Below, in pieces: positions 1 through 8,211 of a DNA stretch of 64,000 nt. The stretch is from Nocardia africana NBRC 100379 (GTDB taxonomy: Bacteria; Actinomycetota; Actinomycetes; Mycobacteriales; Mycobacteriaceae). Below the pieces are notes generated by a model that did not search any database, was not told the origin of the DNA, and saw nothing but the letters and a program-made list of their open reading frames with translations. Numbering within the stretch: position 1 is the first letter of the stretch; each line of letters starts with the position of its first letter. The stretch is taken from NCBI RefSeq assembly GCF_001612635.1, contig NZ_BDAV01000017.1, positions 62,001 through 126,000 on the forward strand, read 5' to 3'. The translations under genes and the position numbers were made by a program.

Positions 1-638
1 CGCGGCAATTCCTGATCCGGGCGGTGCGCCACCTGGCCGGCGAGGCCGGAATCCGGCAATTCCTCGATATCGGCACCGGCTTGCCGACGATGCAGAACAC
101 CCACGAGGTGGCGCAGAGTGTCGCACCCGACGCCAAGATCGTCTACGTCGACCACGACCCGCTGGTCCTCGCGCACGCCCGCGCGCTACTCACCAGCACC
201 ACTCCGGAGGGCGTGACCACCTACGTCAACGCCGATTTCCACGAGCCGGAGAAGATCATCGCCGAGGCGGAGGCCATCCTGGATCTGCAGGAGCCGGTGG
301 CCGTCATGTTCATGGGCGTCCTCGGCCACGCCCGCAGCTACGACGACATGCTGCGCATCGTGCGCACAGTGCTGGCGGCGGTCCCCTCCGGCAGCTACCT
401 CGTGCTCTGGGACGGTACCGACGACAGTCAACCGTACGTCGACCTGTGTGCGGAGTACGCGAAAACTGGTGGTACACCGTACTATCCGCGCACGCGTGCC
501 GAGATCGCCGCGGCCTTCAACGGACTCGAATTCGTCGAGCCCGGCTTCACCTGCATCACGCAGTGGCAGGCCGACTCCAACGAGGTCGGCCGCACCGCCG
601 AGATCGCGGCCTACGGCGGCGTCGCCCGCAAACCCTGA
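1..638 (+). CDS. SAM-dependent methyltransferase, DUF574 family (5' end cut by window edge)
   Basis: The frame is open from position 3 (RQFLIRAVRHLA precedes the internal GTG at 24), so the true start lies upstream and about 211 residues are present. The actinobacterial DUF574 SAM-methyltransferase family is usually about 270 residues, so roughly the first 60 are missing. Visible motifs are the glycine-rich SAM loop DIGTGLPT and the acidic strand-2 motif VYVDHDP, followed by a conserved GVLGHA stretch. The family is abundant in Streptomyces and Nocardia and its substrates are unknown. It converges with the oxidoreductase at 648-1682, with only 9 bp between the stops. Confidence 0.9.
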   Translation, partial: RQFLIRAVRHLAGEAGIRQFLDIGTGLPTMQNTHEVAQSVAPDAKIVYVDHDPLVLAHARALLTSTTPEGVTTYVNADFHEPEKIIAEAEAILDLQEPVAVMFMGVLGHARSYDDMLRIVRTVLAAVPSGSYLVLWDGTDDSQPYVDLCAEYAKTGGTPYYPRTRAEIAAAFNGLEFVEPGFTCITQWQADSNEVGRTAEIAAYGGVARKP

Positions 639-647
639 CGGGCGCGT

Positions 648-1682
648 TCATCGAGCCGGCACCGCACGCGCCCGCTCGATGATGCGCAGGACCGCAACGG
701 CGTCGGCGGGGTCCACCGGTGGTTCGGCGCCGTCCAGCAGGGCGGCGGCAACTCCGGCGTAGAAGTCCGGATAGGCGCCGGGTTCGCTGGGGGTCAGGCG
801 TAGATCGCCTTCGGCGCCGAGCTGCCCCCAGTCGACGGGATCGACTCTCCCCCACGGCTGTCCGTCATCGGGACGACGACCTGCCCGCAGTGCCGCTTCC
901 TGCGGGTCCAGGCCGTAACAGACGTATCCGGCCTCGGAGCCGAGCACCCGGAACCGTGGGCCCAGTTGGGGCGCCACGGCGCTCATCCAGAGATGCGACC
1001 GCACCCCCGAGGCATGAGTGAGCGCCACGAAGGCATCGTCGTCGGCGCGCACTCCGGGGCGCCGGGCGTCGAGTTCGCTGTAGACGTCGTCGACCGGGCC
1101 GAACAGGTCGAGCGCCTGGTCGATCAGGTGACTGCCGAGGTCGTAGAGGATGCCGGCGCCTTCGTCGGCGCCACCGACCTCTCGCCACCCGCCCTTGATC
1201 CGCGGCCGCCAGCGCTCGAACCGGGATTCGAACCGGCACACCTCGCCCAGCGCGCCGTCGGCCATCAGCTTTCGCACCGTACGAAAGTCGCTGTCCCAGC
1301 GTCGATTCTGGAACACGGTAAGCATGGTGCCGGCCTGCCGGGCCGCCTCGATCATCGCCTCGCCCTCCACGGCGGTCAGGGCGAAGGGTTTGTCGACCAC
1401 CACCGGCAGCCCGGCCGCGACGGCCCGCAGCGTCAGTGGGCCGTGGGTGCGGTTCGGGCTCGCGATCACCACCAGATCGATATCCGTTGCCGCGCTGAAC
1501 AATTCGTCCGCCGTGGTGAATACCCGCACGCCGGGATGTTCACCGCGCGCCTGGTCGGCCCGCTCCGGCGAGGAGGTCACCACAGCGGCCACCCGCAGCC
1601 GGGGGTCGGCGGCGATCAGTGGAGCGTGAAAGACCGCCCCGGACAACCCGTATCCGATCACCGCCACATTCACCTGCGCCAT
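648..1682 (-). CDS. Gfo/Idh/MocA-family NAD(P)-dependent oxidoreductase
   Basis: A 344-residue protein with an N-terminal Rossmann fold (GYGLSG near residue 11, following strand VNVAVI) and the family's lysine motif as DKPFA (Lys98) in place of the usual EKPxA. A GSHLIDQAL segment gives the downstream Asp/His catalytic region. The family oxidises or reduces sugars, inositols and related polyols with NAD(P); the substrate here cannot be read. The frame extends upstream to 1808, but the ATG at 1682 is preceded by GAGGAG at good spacing and starts exactly at the conserved strand, so that start is chosen. It lies just downstream of the MFS gene in the same direction, 130 bp away, and need not be co-transcribed. 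Confidence 0.9.
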   Translation of the reverse strand: MAQVNVAVIGYGLSGAVFHAPLIAADPRLRVAAVVTSSPERADQARGEHPGVRVFTTADELFSAATDIDLVVIASPNRTHGPLTLRAVAAGLPVVVDKPFALTAVEGEAMIEAARQAGTMLTVFQNRRWDSDFRTVRKLMADGALGEVCRFESRFERWRPRIKGGWREVGGADEGAGILYDLGSHLIDQALDLFGPVDDVYSELDARRPGVRADDDAFVALTHASGVRSHLWMSAVAPQLGPRFRVLGSEAGYVCYGLDPQEAALRAGRRPDDGQPWGRVDPVDWGQLGAEGDLRLTPSEPGAYPDFYAGVAAALLDGAEPPVDPADAVAVLRIIERARAVPAR

Positions 1683-1812
1683 CGCCGCTCCTCGATTCGA
1701 CCGTCGCTCGCGGGCCGGCATTCGCACCCGCGCGTGGCCGGCACCCCGGCCCGCCTCCATCACAACACGGCCGCGTACTCCGGCGCGGGGACGACTGCCC
1801 CGACACACCGGC

Positions 1813-3339
1813 TCAGCGTTGCGCGTCCCCGGCGGAACGCACCCGGGACGGCGCCCACAAACCGAGGACCACCGCGACGACCAACGTCACCACCCCGAGT
1901 ACGAGGGTGGCCTGGTGCAGCCCGTGCGTGAACGCGAATTTCCCTTGTTCCGCAAGCGGTTTCGCCTGTGGGCCGATGCGTTCGGTCACGGCCAGCGCGC
2001 CCGCGAGCGAGCCGGTGACGGGCCCTCGAATCGGTTCGGGAATCCGGTCGGCGATCTCGGCCATGCGGTGGCTGTAGCCGGCCGCCAGCACACTGCCGGC
2101 CAGTGCGATCCCCAGCGCGGCGCCCATCTCGCGAGCGGCGTCGTTCACCGCGGCCGCCACCCCCTGTTTGTCCGCCGGCGCGCCGTCCACGATCGCCGCG
2201 GTGGCCGGCGCCGCGGCCAGGCCGAGGCCGGTACTCATGATCAGCAGCGGCCACAGCACATTCACGAAGGTGCTCGCGGCCGTCAACCGTGACAGGCACA
2301 GCAGGCCGATGCCGACGACGACCAGCCCGACCGTGGTCGGCAGCCGCAGCCCGAACCGCTGCGCCAGCCACGGCGCGATCACCGACAGCGCCACCACCGG
2401 CACGATCACCGGAGCCATCGCGACCGCCGACCGCAGCGGCGAGTAGCCCAGGATCAATTGGAAGAACTGCACGATCACCATGAACAACCCGAACGAGACC
2501 AGGAACTGCACCGCCACCGACAGGGTCCCGGCGCCGAAACCACGCCCGGCGAACAGCCGCACATCCAATAACGGGTGCTCGACACGCAGTTCGATCACCG
2601 CGAAGGCCGCACCGACCGCCAGCCCGGCGACCACCGCACCCAGCACCATCGGATCGGTCCAGCCGCGTTGCGGGGCCTCGAGGGCCGCGATCACGATCAG
2701 GCCCACCGCGACCGCCCCGCTCACCGCACCCCACGGATCGAAACGCGGGCGCTCGCCGTCCTGCGATTCGGGAACCGTGCACGCCGCGACCGCCAGAATC
2801 ACACCCGCGACCGCCATCGCGAGCGTGATCGACAGCCACGACCAGCGCCACAGCAGCACACCGGAACCCAGGATGCCGATCACCGCGCCACCGCCGACCG
2901 TGCCCGCCCAGGTGCCGACCGCGACATTGCGGCGATCCGGTTCCACCCCGGCCGTGAGCAGCGACAGCGTCGACGGCATCACCAGCGCCGCGCCCACTCC
3001 GGCGATTGCTCGTGAGCCGATCAGCCATTCCGGGCCGTGGACCACCAGCGGTATCGCCGAGGCGATCGCGAACACCGCCAGTCCGATGATCATGACGATG
3101 CGGCGGCCGTAGCGGTCGCCCAGAGCGCCGGCCGGCAGAACCAGACATGCCAGCGCGAGCGTGTAACCGTCGATGATCCAGGTCAATTGGGACTGCGTGG
3201 CACCGGTGGCCGAGGCGATCTGCGGCAGCGCGGTGTAGAGCGCCGCCATCGACGCGACGACCAGCGCGACGGCCAGGCAGGACACCACGATCACCCATCG
3301 GGTGCGCACCGGAACGAGCTCGGTCATGGTTGCGTTCAT
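1813..3339 (-). CDS. MFS drug:H+ antiporter, DHA2 (EmrB/QacA-like) family
   Basis: A 508-residue integral membrane protein whose hydrophobic segments fit the 14-helix DHA2 layout. The first helix contains VSCLAVALVVASMAALYTALP, followed by the WIIDGYTL segment of helix 2 and the loop motif A as GDRYGRR. Members export cationic drugs, dyes or antibiotics using the proton gradient. A TetR gene is divergent at 3442, and paired operators sit between them, which supports a classic drug-sensing repressor-pump unit. The start ATG at 3339 follows GGGAGGCGCG. No truncation is seen. The exported substrate is unknown. Confidence 0.93.
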   Translation of the reverse strand: MNATMTELVPVRTRWVIVVSCLAVALVVASMAALYTALPQIASATGATQSQLTWIIDGYTLALACLVLPAGALGDRYGRRIVMIIGLAVFAIASAIPLVVHGPEWLIGSRAIAGVGAALVMPSTLSLLTAGVEPDRRNVAVGTWAGTVGGGAVIGILGSGVLLWRWSWLSITLAMAVAGVILAVAACTVPESQDGERPRFDPWGAVSGAVAVGLIVIAALEAPQRGWTDPMVLGAVVAGLAVGAAFAVIELRVEHPLLDVRLFAGRGFGAGTLSVAVQFLVSFGLFMVIVQFFQLILGYSPLRSAVAMAPVIVPVVALSVIAPWLAQRFGLRLPTTVGLVVVGIGLLCLSRLTAASTFVNVLWPLLIMSTGLGLAAAPATAAIVDGAPADKQGVAAAVNDAAREMGAALGIALAGSVLAAGYSHRMAEIADRIPEPIRGPVTGSLAGALAVTERIGPQAKPLAEQGKFAFTHGLHQATLVLGVVTLVVAVVLGLWAPSRVRSAGDAQR

Positions 3340-3350
3340 CGCGCCTCCCG

Positions 3351-3397
3351 AGAAACGATACTTTCAGTTTCGCTATGCTACTCGCAGTATCGTTTCT
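3351..3397. promoter_or_regulatory. Paired TetR-type operators between MFS pump and TetR gene
   Basis: Two 17-bp near-palindromes share the pattern CGATACT-N3-AGTATCG. Site 1 is CGATACTTTCAGTTTCG (3356-3372) and site 2 is TGCTACTCGCAGTATCG (3376-3392). Their centres are 20 bp apart, about two helical turns. The outer arms also form a perfect 12-bp inverted repeat, AGAAACGATACT at 3351-3362 against 3386-3397. Position between divergent genes indicates autoregulation plus pump control by the adjacent TetR protein. The binding itself is inference. Confidence 0.75.
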
Positions 3398-3441
3398 ATC
3401 CCGTGCGGCCGCCGATCGTGCCGAGGAGGAATCCTGAGACC

Positions 3442-4050
3442 ATGACATCGACTGCCGCGATCGAATCCGAGGACGATCCGCGCAAGGCGCGCTCGCGTCG
3501 CCGCCTCCTGGCGGCCGCGGCCGAATTGTTGCGCGACGGCGGGCTGGACGCGGTCACCATCGATGCGGTCACGCGACGCTCGGGCGTCGCGCGCACCACG
3601 CTGTACCGGCATTTCGACACCGTGGCACAGCTGCGTGCCGCGACGCTGGAAGAGCTGATGCCGCCGGTGGTCGAGATCCCCGACGCGGGCCCGCTGCGGG
3701 AACGGCTGATCGAACTGCTCAGCCGGCAGGCCGCGGCGATCAACGACGTACCGCTGCATCTGACCACGCTGGCGTGGCTGGCAACCGGGGATGCGCAGGC
3801 GCAGGGTGAGGGTGCGCGGTCCGGTTCGCTGCGCGCCCATCTGATCGACACCTACCGCCGCCCGTTCGACGAATTGTTCGACGACCCGCAGGCGCGCGCA
3901 CTGCTCGGCGACCGCGAACTCACGGCGGTGCTGGCGCAACTCGTCGGGCCGATCGTCTTCGTCCGGCTCACCGGCCTCGGCCGCGCCGGGCGCGACGACT
4001 GCGCCCGCATCGTCGACGATTTCCTCGCCGCATGCGAGCGCAGCCGCTGA
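3442..4050 (+). CDS. TetR/AcrR-family transcriptional repressor
   Basis: A 202-residue regulator with an N-terminal TetR helix-turn-helix (residues about 15-60, ending SGVARTTLYRHFDT) and a ligand-binding C-terminal domain with no recognisable subclass. ATG at 3442 is chosen because it has GAGGAGGA 11 bp upstream and matches the start of the HTH domain; the frame itself runs further upstream through the divergent pump region. The divergent MFS pump and the paired 17-bp operators at 3351-3397 make it the likely repressor of both genes. It converges with the SDR gene at 4079-4876. Confidence 0.93.
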   Translation: MTSTAAIESEDDPRKARSRRRLLAAAAELLRDGGLDAVTIDAVTRRSGVARTTLYRHFDTVAQLRAATLEELMPPVVEIPDAGPLRERLIELLSRQAAAINDVPLHLTTLAWLATGDAQAQGEGARSGSLRAHLIDTYRRPFDELFDDPQARALLGDRELTAVLAQLVGPIVFVRLTGLGRAGRDDCARIVDDFLAACERSR

Positions 4051-4078
4051 AAGAGAGTGCGTGCCAGGAATTTTCGCT

Positions 4079-4876
4079 TCAGTAGTAGACGGGCCCCGGC
4101 ACTCCGCCGCCCGCCGCGACGGCATCGCCGGTGATCGCGATGCTGCGCGGCGAGGCCAGGAAGGTGACGACGTCGGCGACCTCACGGGCATCGATCACCC
4201 GGCGGATCGAGTTGGCCACCAGACCGGCCTCCAATTCCTCGACGGTGGCGCCGGATTCGGCGGCTTGGGCGGCCAGCCGTCCGGTGAGCCGCTCGGTCCG
4301 GGTGAGTCCCGGATGCACGACCGTCACGTTGATCCCGTGCGGGCCGAGTTCGTCCGCGAGGTTCTTGGTCAAGGCCGAGACGCCGACGTTGCGCACCGTC
4401 TGGGCGATCGAATTCGCCTGTCGCGCACCGAGTCCGCTGATGTTGACGATCCGCCCCCAGCCCTGCGCGATCAGATGCGGCGCGACCGCGCGGGCGGTGC
4501 GCAGGTATCCGAGCACCTTGATCTCGACCTCGCGGCGCACGATGTCGTCGCTGGTGGCGTTCAGATCCGCGGGCGAGCCGGCACTCCACGGCGTGGCAGC
4601 GGCATTGACCAGGATGTCGACTCCGCCCAGCTCGGCCACGGTGCGCTCGACCAGCGCCCGGACCTGCTCGTCGTCGCCGGTATCGGTGGGCACCGCCACG
4701 ATCCGCCGCCCGCTCTCCTGCGCGAGCGCTTGTGCGGCCGCCGCGAGCGGTTCGGCGGATCGAGCGGCGATCACCACATCGACCCCCTCGGCCGCGAGTC
4801 CACGCGCGACGGCCAGCCCGATTCCCTTACTGCCGCCAGTGACGATGGCCCGCTTACCGCTCAGCTGCAAATCCAT
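4079..4876 (-). CDS. Short-chain dehydrogenase/reductase-like protein lacking the catalytic Tyr and Lys
   Basis: A 265-residue SDR-fold protein. The cofactor motif TGGSKGIG is at 13-20, the NAA motif (usual NNAG) near 91, and a serine at the usual position (NIS, Ser147). The segment from 147 to 171 contains no tyrosine. Aligning back from the ALTK motif at 168-171, the usual Tyr and Lys of YxxxK are Gln159 and Asn163. Cofactor binding should be intact, but classical proton transfer cannot occur as in ordinary SDRs. The rest of the fold, including the HPGLTRT loop after strand 6, looks conserved, so this is a divergent subfamily rather than a decayed gene. Its role is unknown. Confidence 0.85.
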   Translation of the reverse strand: MDLQLSGKRAIVTGGSKGIGLAVARGLAAEGVDVVIAARSAEPLAAAAQALAQESGRRIVAVPTDTGDDEQVRALVERTVAELGGVDILVNAAATPWSAGSPADLNATSDDIVRREVEIKVLGYLRTARAVAPHLIAQGWGRIVNISGLGARQANSIAQTVRNVGVSALTKNLADELGPHGINVTVVHPGLTRTERLTGRLAAQAAESGATVEELEAGLVANSIRRVIDAREVADVVTFLASPRSIAITGDAVAAGGGVPGPVYY

Positions 4877-5080
4877 GCCAGCGACGGTAACAACGCCCGC
4901 CGTGCGCGTCGCGTATCCGGATCGAGCTGAACAGAATCCGGCTCGGTGACGAGCCGAACGGCCGGACCGCGCCCGTGAGGCTGAACAATTCGATCAGCCG
5001 CTCACCGAGTACTACACAGGACCACCGGTCACTGCTCCTTGATCGCGTTCGACCATTGACGGAGGCTTCGGACGTCCTCG

Positions 5081-5713
5081 CTAGGAAGGGTGTGCCCTGT
5101 CGATACCGAGGGTGGCGATCAAATCTTCGTGCAGTTCGAACCACACGCGGTGGGCCGAGTCGTGTTCGGTGCCGGTGACCATTTCGGGTTCATCTGCGGC
5201 CAGGGAGAGGGCCGCGGCGAAGCGGGTGTCGTAACCGGCGAACCGGGCGAGTCGCTCGGTGAGCGTATTCGCCAGCGCTACCAGTTCCTTTGCGAGGCTT
5301 TCCAGTTCGTCCAGGATGTGCCGGTCCCGCTGGGCGTCCTGGTGGTCGTTGTCCTGCATGCTGCCGTCGGGAAGGACGGTCAGTTGCCAGGCGGTGCACG
5401 CCTGCACCAACCGGGCGTTGAGCGGGAGAAACATGCGATAGACGTCTTCCACCAACGCTTTCGCCCCACATTCGGAAAGCTCGTCGGCGAGTTCCCGCTC
5501 GTTCTGCGCACGCCCGCTCTCGGTCAGCGACCACCCCGCGTCCGTCCCGAAACGGAAGCGGTTGATCCACCCACGCTCTCGGAAGTCCCGCACGTGCGAC
5601 TCGGCGAGGTCCACAGGCATTCGGTATCTGCCGGCGACCGCGTGCGTATCGACGAACCCGCCCAGGCGAATTGCGTGCAACGCGAGCAGCGAACTGCGTG
5701 AAACGTGCGTCAT
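5081..5713 (-). CDS. Winged-helix (MarR-like) transcriptional regulator
   Basis: A 210-residue protein. Residues about 1-75 look like a winged helix: helices LLALHAIRLGGFVD and VDLAESHVRDFRERGWINRF, then a wing with TDAGWSLTESGRA. The remainder is a mainly helical acidic domain of unknown class. The frame continues far upstream, but the ATG at 5713 starts at the domain and lies 44 bp after the stop of the swivel-domain gene, so the two probably form an operon. Two 17-bp palindromes upstream of that operon (6135-6180) are the candidate operator. Regulator function is inferred from fold and context. Confidence 0.75.
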   Translation of the reverse strand: MTHVSRSSLLALHAIRLGGFVDTHAVAGRYRMPVDLAESHVRDFRERGWINRFRFGTDAGWSLTESGRAQNERELADELSECGAKALVEDVYRMFLPLNARLVQACTAWQLTVLPDGSMQDNDHQDAQRDRHILDELESLAKELVALANTLTERLARFAGYDTRFAAALSLAADEPEMVTGTEHDSAHRVWFELHEDLIATLGIDRAHPS

Positions 5714-5757
5714 CGCGGACTTCCCTTTCGTGTCGAGCAGCCATGCCTGGTGAAGCG

Positions 5758-6102
5758 TCAATGATGGATCGAGCGAACGGCATGAACGTGTCCCTCGGTT
5801 CCGTCGACCGAGATGATCCGATGATTCGCCAGGGTTTCCATCGCTCCCTCGGCCGCCACCACGGCTGGAATCCCGAACTCGCGGGCGACGATTGCCGCAT
5901 GGGACAGAATCCCCCCGGTTTCGGTCACCACAGCGGCGGCAACGCCGAAAAGCGCTGTCCACGACGGATCGGTCGTGCGACAGACGATGACATCACCCGG
6001 CCGAACGGCGTCGAAGTCGTCGACACTGTGCACCAGCCGAACCGGACCGGCGACAACACCGCGGCTGGCCGCAGCGCCGGTGATGATGGGCGCATCCGAC
6101 AT
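5758..6102 (-). CDS. Stand-alone PEP-utilising-enzyme swivelling (phosphohistidine) domain protein
   Basis: Only 114 residues, corresponding to the mobile phosphohistidine domain (PEP-utilizers) normally found inside PEP synthase, PPDK, enzyme I or rifampin phosphotransferase. The signature TETGGILSHAAIVAREFGIP (residues 60-79) carries the histidine that is phosphorylated in the large enzymes. No PEP-binding or ATP-grasp partner domain is encoded in this window, so the protein either works with a distant partner or has a sensory role. It is probably co-transcribed with the winged-helix gene 44 bp downstream. The ATG at 6102 follows GAGGAACCGAG. Confidence 0.88.
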   Translation of the reverse strand: MSDAPIITGAAASRGVVAGPVRLVHSVDDFDAVRPGDVIVCRTTDPSWTALFGVAAAVVTETGGILSHAAIVAREFGIPAVVAAEGAMETLANHRIISVDGTEGHVHAVRSIHH

Positions 6103-6134
6103 CTCGGTTCCTCCTGTCCGCCGCGATCCAGCAC

Positions 6135-6180
6135 GTCAATCCTAGGTTGACGATCCTGTTGTCGTCAACTATTAGTTGAC
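6135..6180. promoter_or_regulatory. Divergent overlapping promoters with two palindromic operators
   Basis: Palindrome A is GTCAATCCTAGGTTGAC (6135-6151, near perfect). Palindrome B is GTCAACTATTAGTTGAC (6164-6180, 8-bp arms around one base). Centres are 29 bp apart. On the plus strand TTGACG (6147-6152), a 17-bp spacer and TATTAG (6170-6175) form a textbook sigma-70-type promoter toward the FAD monooxygenase. On the minus strand TTGACG (6168-6163), an 18-bp spacer and TAGGAT (6144-6139) form one toward the swivel/regulator operon. Each operator covers the -10 of one promoter and the -35 of the other. Confidence 0.75.
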
Positions 6181-6236
6181 GGCACGGCGATCGCGGGTTA
6201 TGCCTTTTCGCCGACAACGGATCCCAGGAGTCGCAC

Positions 6237-7445
6237 ATGACAGCTCGCGAGAACCCCGCACACCGGCGCGCCGAGACGTCGGGCAGGCGCGCGACAATCG
6301 TCGGCGCTGGTATCGCCGGTTTGGCCGCCGCGTTGCGGCTGCATCAGCACGGCTGGGACGTCGTCGTGATCGAACGCGCGCCGACGCGTCGCAGTGGGGG
6401 CTACCTGGTGAACCTGCACGGACCCGGATATGCCGCCGCCGAGAGGCTCGGACTGGTTCCGGCGCTGAGTCCGCGCGATATCGGGTTCTTCACCTCGGTC
6501 CTCGTCCACGCCGACGGCCGGGAGAAGTTCAGGATTCCAGCCGCTGTCACAGAGGCAGCTGTCGGGAACCGGGCACTGAGCCTGTTCCGCGGCGACTTGG
6601 AGTCGGTGCTGTACGACGCCGTGGCCGACCTCGTCGACCTGCGTTTCGGCACCACTGTGCAGGCCGTCGCCCAGTCCGCCGGAGAAGTCGTGGTCACTCT
6701 CAGCGATGGAACCCGACTGCACACCGAACTCCTCGTCGGCGCCGACGGCGTGCACTCACGGGTCCGCGAGCTCGTATTCGGCTCGGAGTCCGAATATTTC
6801 GTGGACCTGGGCCACATGGTCGGCGCACTGTCGCTGGAAACAGTTCCCGACCACGTACCGGAAGGCGTCGGCACCACGTTCATCGGACCTGGACGCACGG
6901 CCGCGGTGATGAACCTGGGACCGGAACGGTCCTCGGCGTTTTTCACCTACCGCTGCCCCGACCCGTCCGCCGAACTGGCTCTCGGTGCCGCACCCGCGAT
7001 CACCCGGGCATTCGGTGACCTCGGAGGCGGTGTCCGTGCCGCCCTTCACCAACTCGCGGCCGACCCCACCACCGCCTACTACGACGCGGTCGGGCACATC
7101 GTGATGGACCGCTGGAGTCACGGCCGAGTCGTCCTGCTCGGCGACGCAGCATGGTGCGTCACGGTATTCGCCGGCTACGGTGCCGCCTTGGCTCTCGACG
7201 GCGCCGACCGGCTCGGCACCGCCGTAGCGGCACACGGCGATGACATTCCCACCGCACTCGACACCTGGGAGAGGGCGATGCGCCCGGAAGCACACAAACG
7301 ACAGGCACTGGCCCGGAAAGGAATCAGCCGATTCGCCCCGCCATCACGCACACATGTCCGGGCCGGCGAACTGATGCTGCGCGCCATCCAGCTCCCCGGC
7401 ATCCGCAGCCTGGTCCGACGCTCCATCCAACGCGCCAACAACTGA
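6237..7445 (+). CDS. FAD-dependent aromatic/antibiotic-type monooxygenase
   Basis: A 402-residue group A flavoprotein monooxygenase. The FAD dinucleotide motif GAGIAG is at residues 23-28, the DG motif as GADGVHSRVR in the middle, and the GD motif as LLGDAAW in the C-terminal third. The family uses NAD(P)H and O2 to hydroxylate aromatic or antibiotic substrates, TetX being one branch. The ATG at 6237 has AGGAG 7 bp upstream. It is transcribed divergently from the swivel-domain/winged-helix operon, with shared operators at 6135-6180, so it is probably the inducible output of that regulator. Substrate unknown. Confidence 0.9.
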   Translation: MTARENPAHRRAETSGRRATIVGAGIAGLAAALRLHQHGWDVVVIERAPTRRSGGYLVNLHGPGYAAAERLGLVPALSPRDIGFFTSVLVHADGREKFRIPAAVTEAAVGNRALSLFRGDLESVLYDAVADLVDLRFGTTVQAVAQSAGEVVVTLSDGTRLHTELLVGADGVHSRVRELVFGSESEYFVDLGHMVGALSLETVPDHVPEGVGTTFIGPGRTAAVMNLGPERSSAFFTYRCPDPSAELALGAAPAITRAFGDLGGGVRAALHQLAADPTTAYYDAVGHIVMDRWSHGRVVLLGDAAWCVTVFAGYGAALALDGADRLGTAVAAHGDDIPTALDTWERAMRPEAHKRQALARKGISRFAPPSRTHVRAGELMLRAIQLPGIRSLVRRSIQRANN

Positions 7446-7683
7446 TCGGGTGCCACGTCGGGCGACTGGACTTCCCAGGGCAACAACATGATTCGGTCCG
7501 GTACGACGTTCACGTCACTCGGCCGAGCCGTCCTCGACGCCGCCGGAATCCTCCGTGTCGCGCTAACCAACTCCGGCCGATCTGGGTACATGCGGGCGAG
7601 ACGAGCACCGGCCGGTCCTGAGGCCCTGTACTTTTCGCGGGAAGTTGGGATCGGTAGAGGCGCGTGCGGTGTTTACTCACCCC

Positions 7684-8082
7684 ATGACATTTTCTCAACC
7701 TCCCGCGAACCAACCGCAGTCCGCCGGCTTGGACAAGAAGACCAGCGCGATCCTGTCGTACGCGCTGGGATGGCTCACCGGAATCATCTTCCTCTTCGTG
7801 GGGAAGCACGATCCCGATGTGAAATTCCATGCCTCGCAATCGATCGTCTTCTTCGGCGCGGTCTCCGTGCTCAATATCGTGCTGAGTATCGTCGGCTCGT
7901 TCCTCGGGGCCCTGGGGATCATCTTCAGCCTCGCCGGACTCGCTCTCGCGGTCTTCACGATCGTGGTCTGGATCATGGCCATGGTCCAGGCGAACAACAC
8001 CGGCGGTGTCAGAGCGGAGCTCCCCATCGTCGGAAAACTCACCGCCCCTTACGCCGATCGGTTGGCCAACGCCGTCAAGTAA
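7684..8082 (+). CDS. Small membrane protein, DUF4870/Tic20-like
   Basis: A 132-residue protein with a polar, proline/glutamine-rich N-terminus, then the DUF4870 signature region AILSYALGWLTGIIFLFV followed by HASQS and two more hydrophobic segments (about residues 55-80 and 85-110). The family comprises small membrane proteins of unknown function found widely in bacteria. The ATG at 7684 is chosen because the domain starts soon after it. The gene appears monocistronic, followed by a good terminator hairpin at 8131-8155. Confidence 0.85.
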   Translation: MTFSQPPANQPQSAGLDKKTSAILSYALGWLTGIIFLFVGKHDPDVKFHASQSIVFFGAVSVLNIVLSIVGSFLGALGIIFSLAGLALAVFTIVVWIMAMVQANNTGGVRAELPIVGKLTAPYADRLANAVK

Positions 8083-8130
8083 CGGCGCATTCGATCCCGC
8101 GTGGCGACCGGTGCGACAGTCCGAAGATCA

Positions 8131-8155
8131 ACGGCCCGAGGCAATCTCGGGCCGT
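8131..8155 (+). terminator. Intrinsic-type hairpin after DUF4870 gene
   Basis: Perfect 10-bp stem ACGGCCCGAG / CTCGGGCCGT with loop GCAAT, 48 bp after the stop. There is only a short T-poor tail, as is common in actinobacteria. Confidence 0.65.
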
Positions 8156-8211
8156 TGGCGTCCGCGCGGAACAGCCGAGCATCCTGCCCGGCGGTCACCG
8201 ATTCGGCCGCG

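Noticed and set aside
1760..3448. 562-codon minus-strand frame overlapping the MFS gene
   Set aside because: Arg/Gly-rich out-of-frame reading; the 508-residue MFS protein in another frame has clear transmembrane structure and family motifs.
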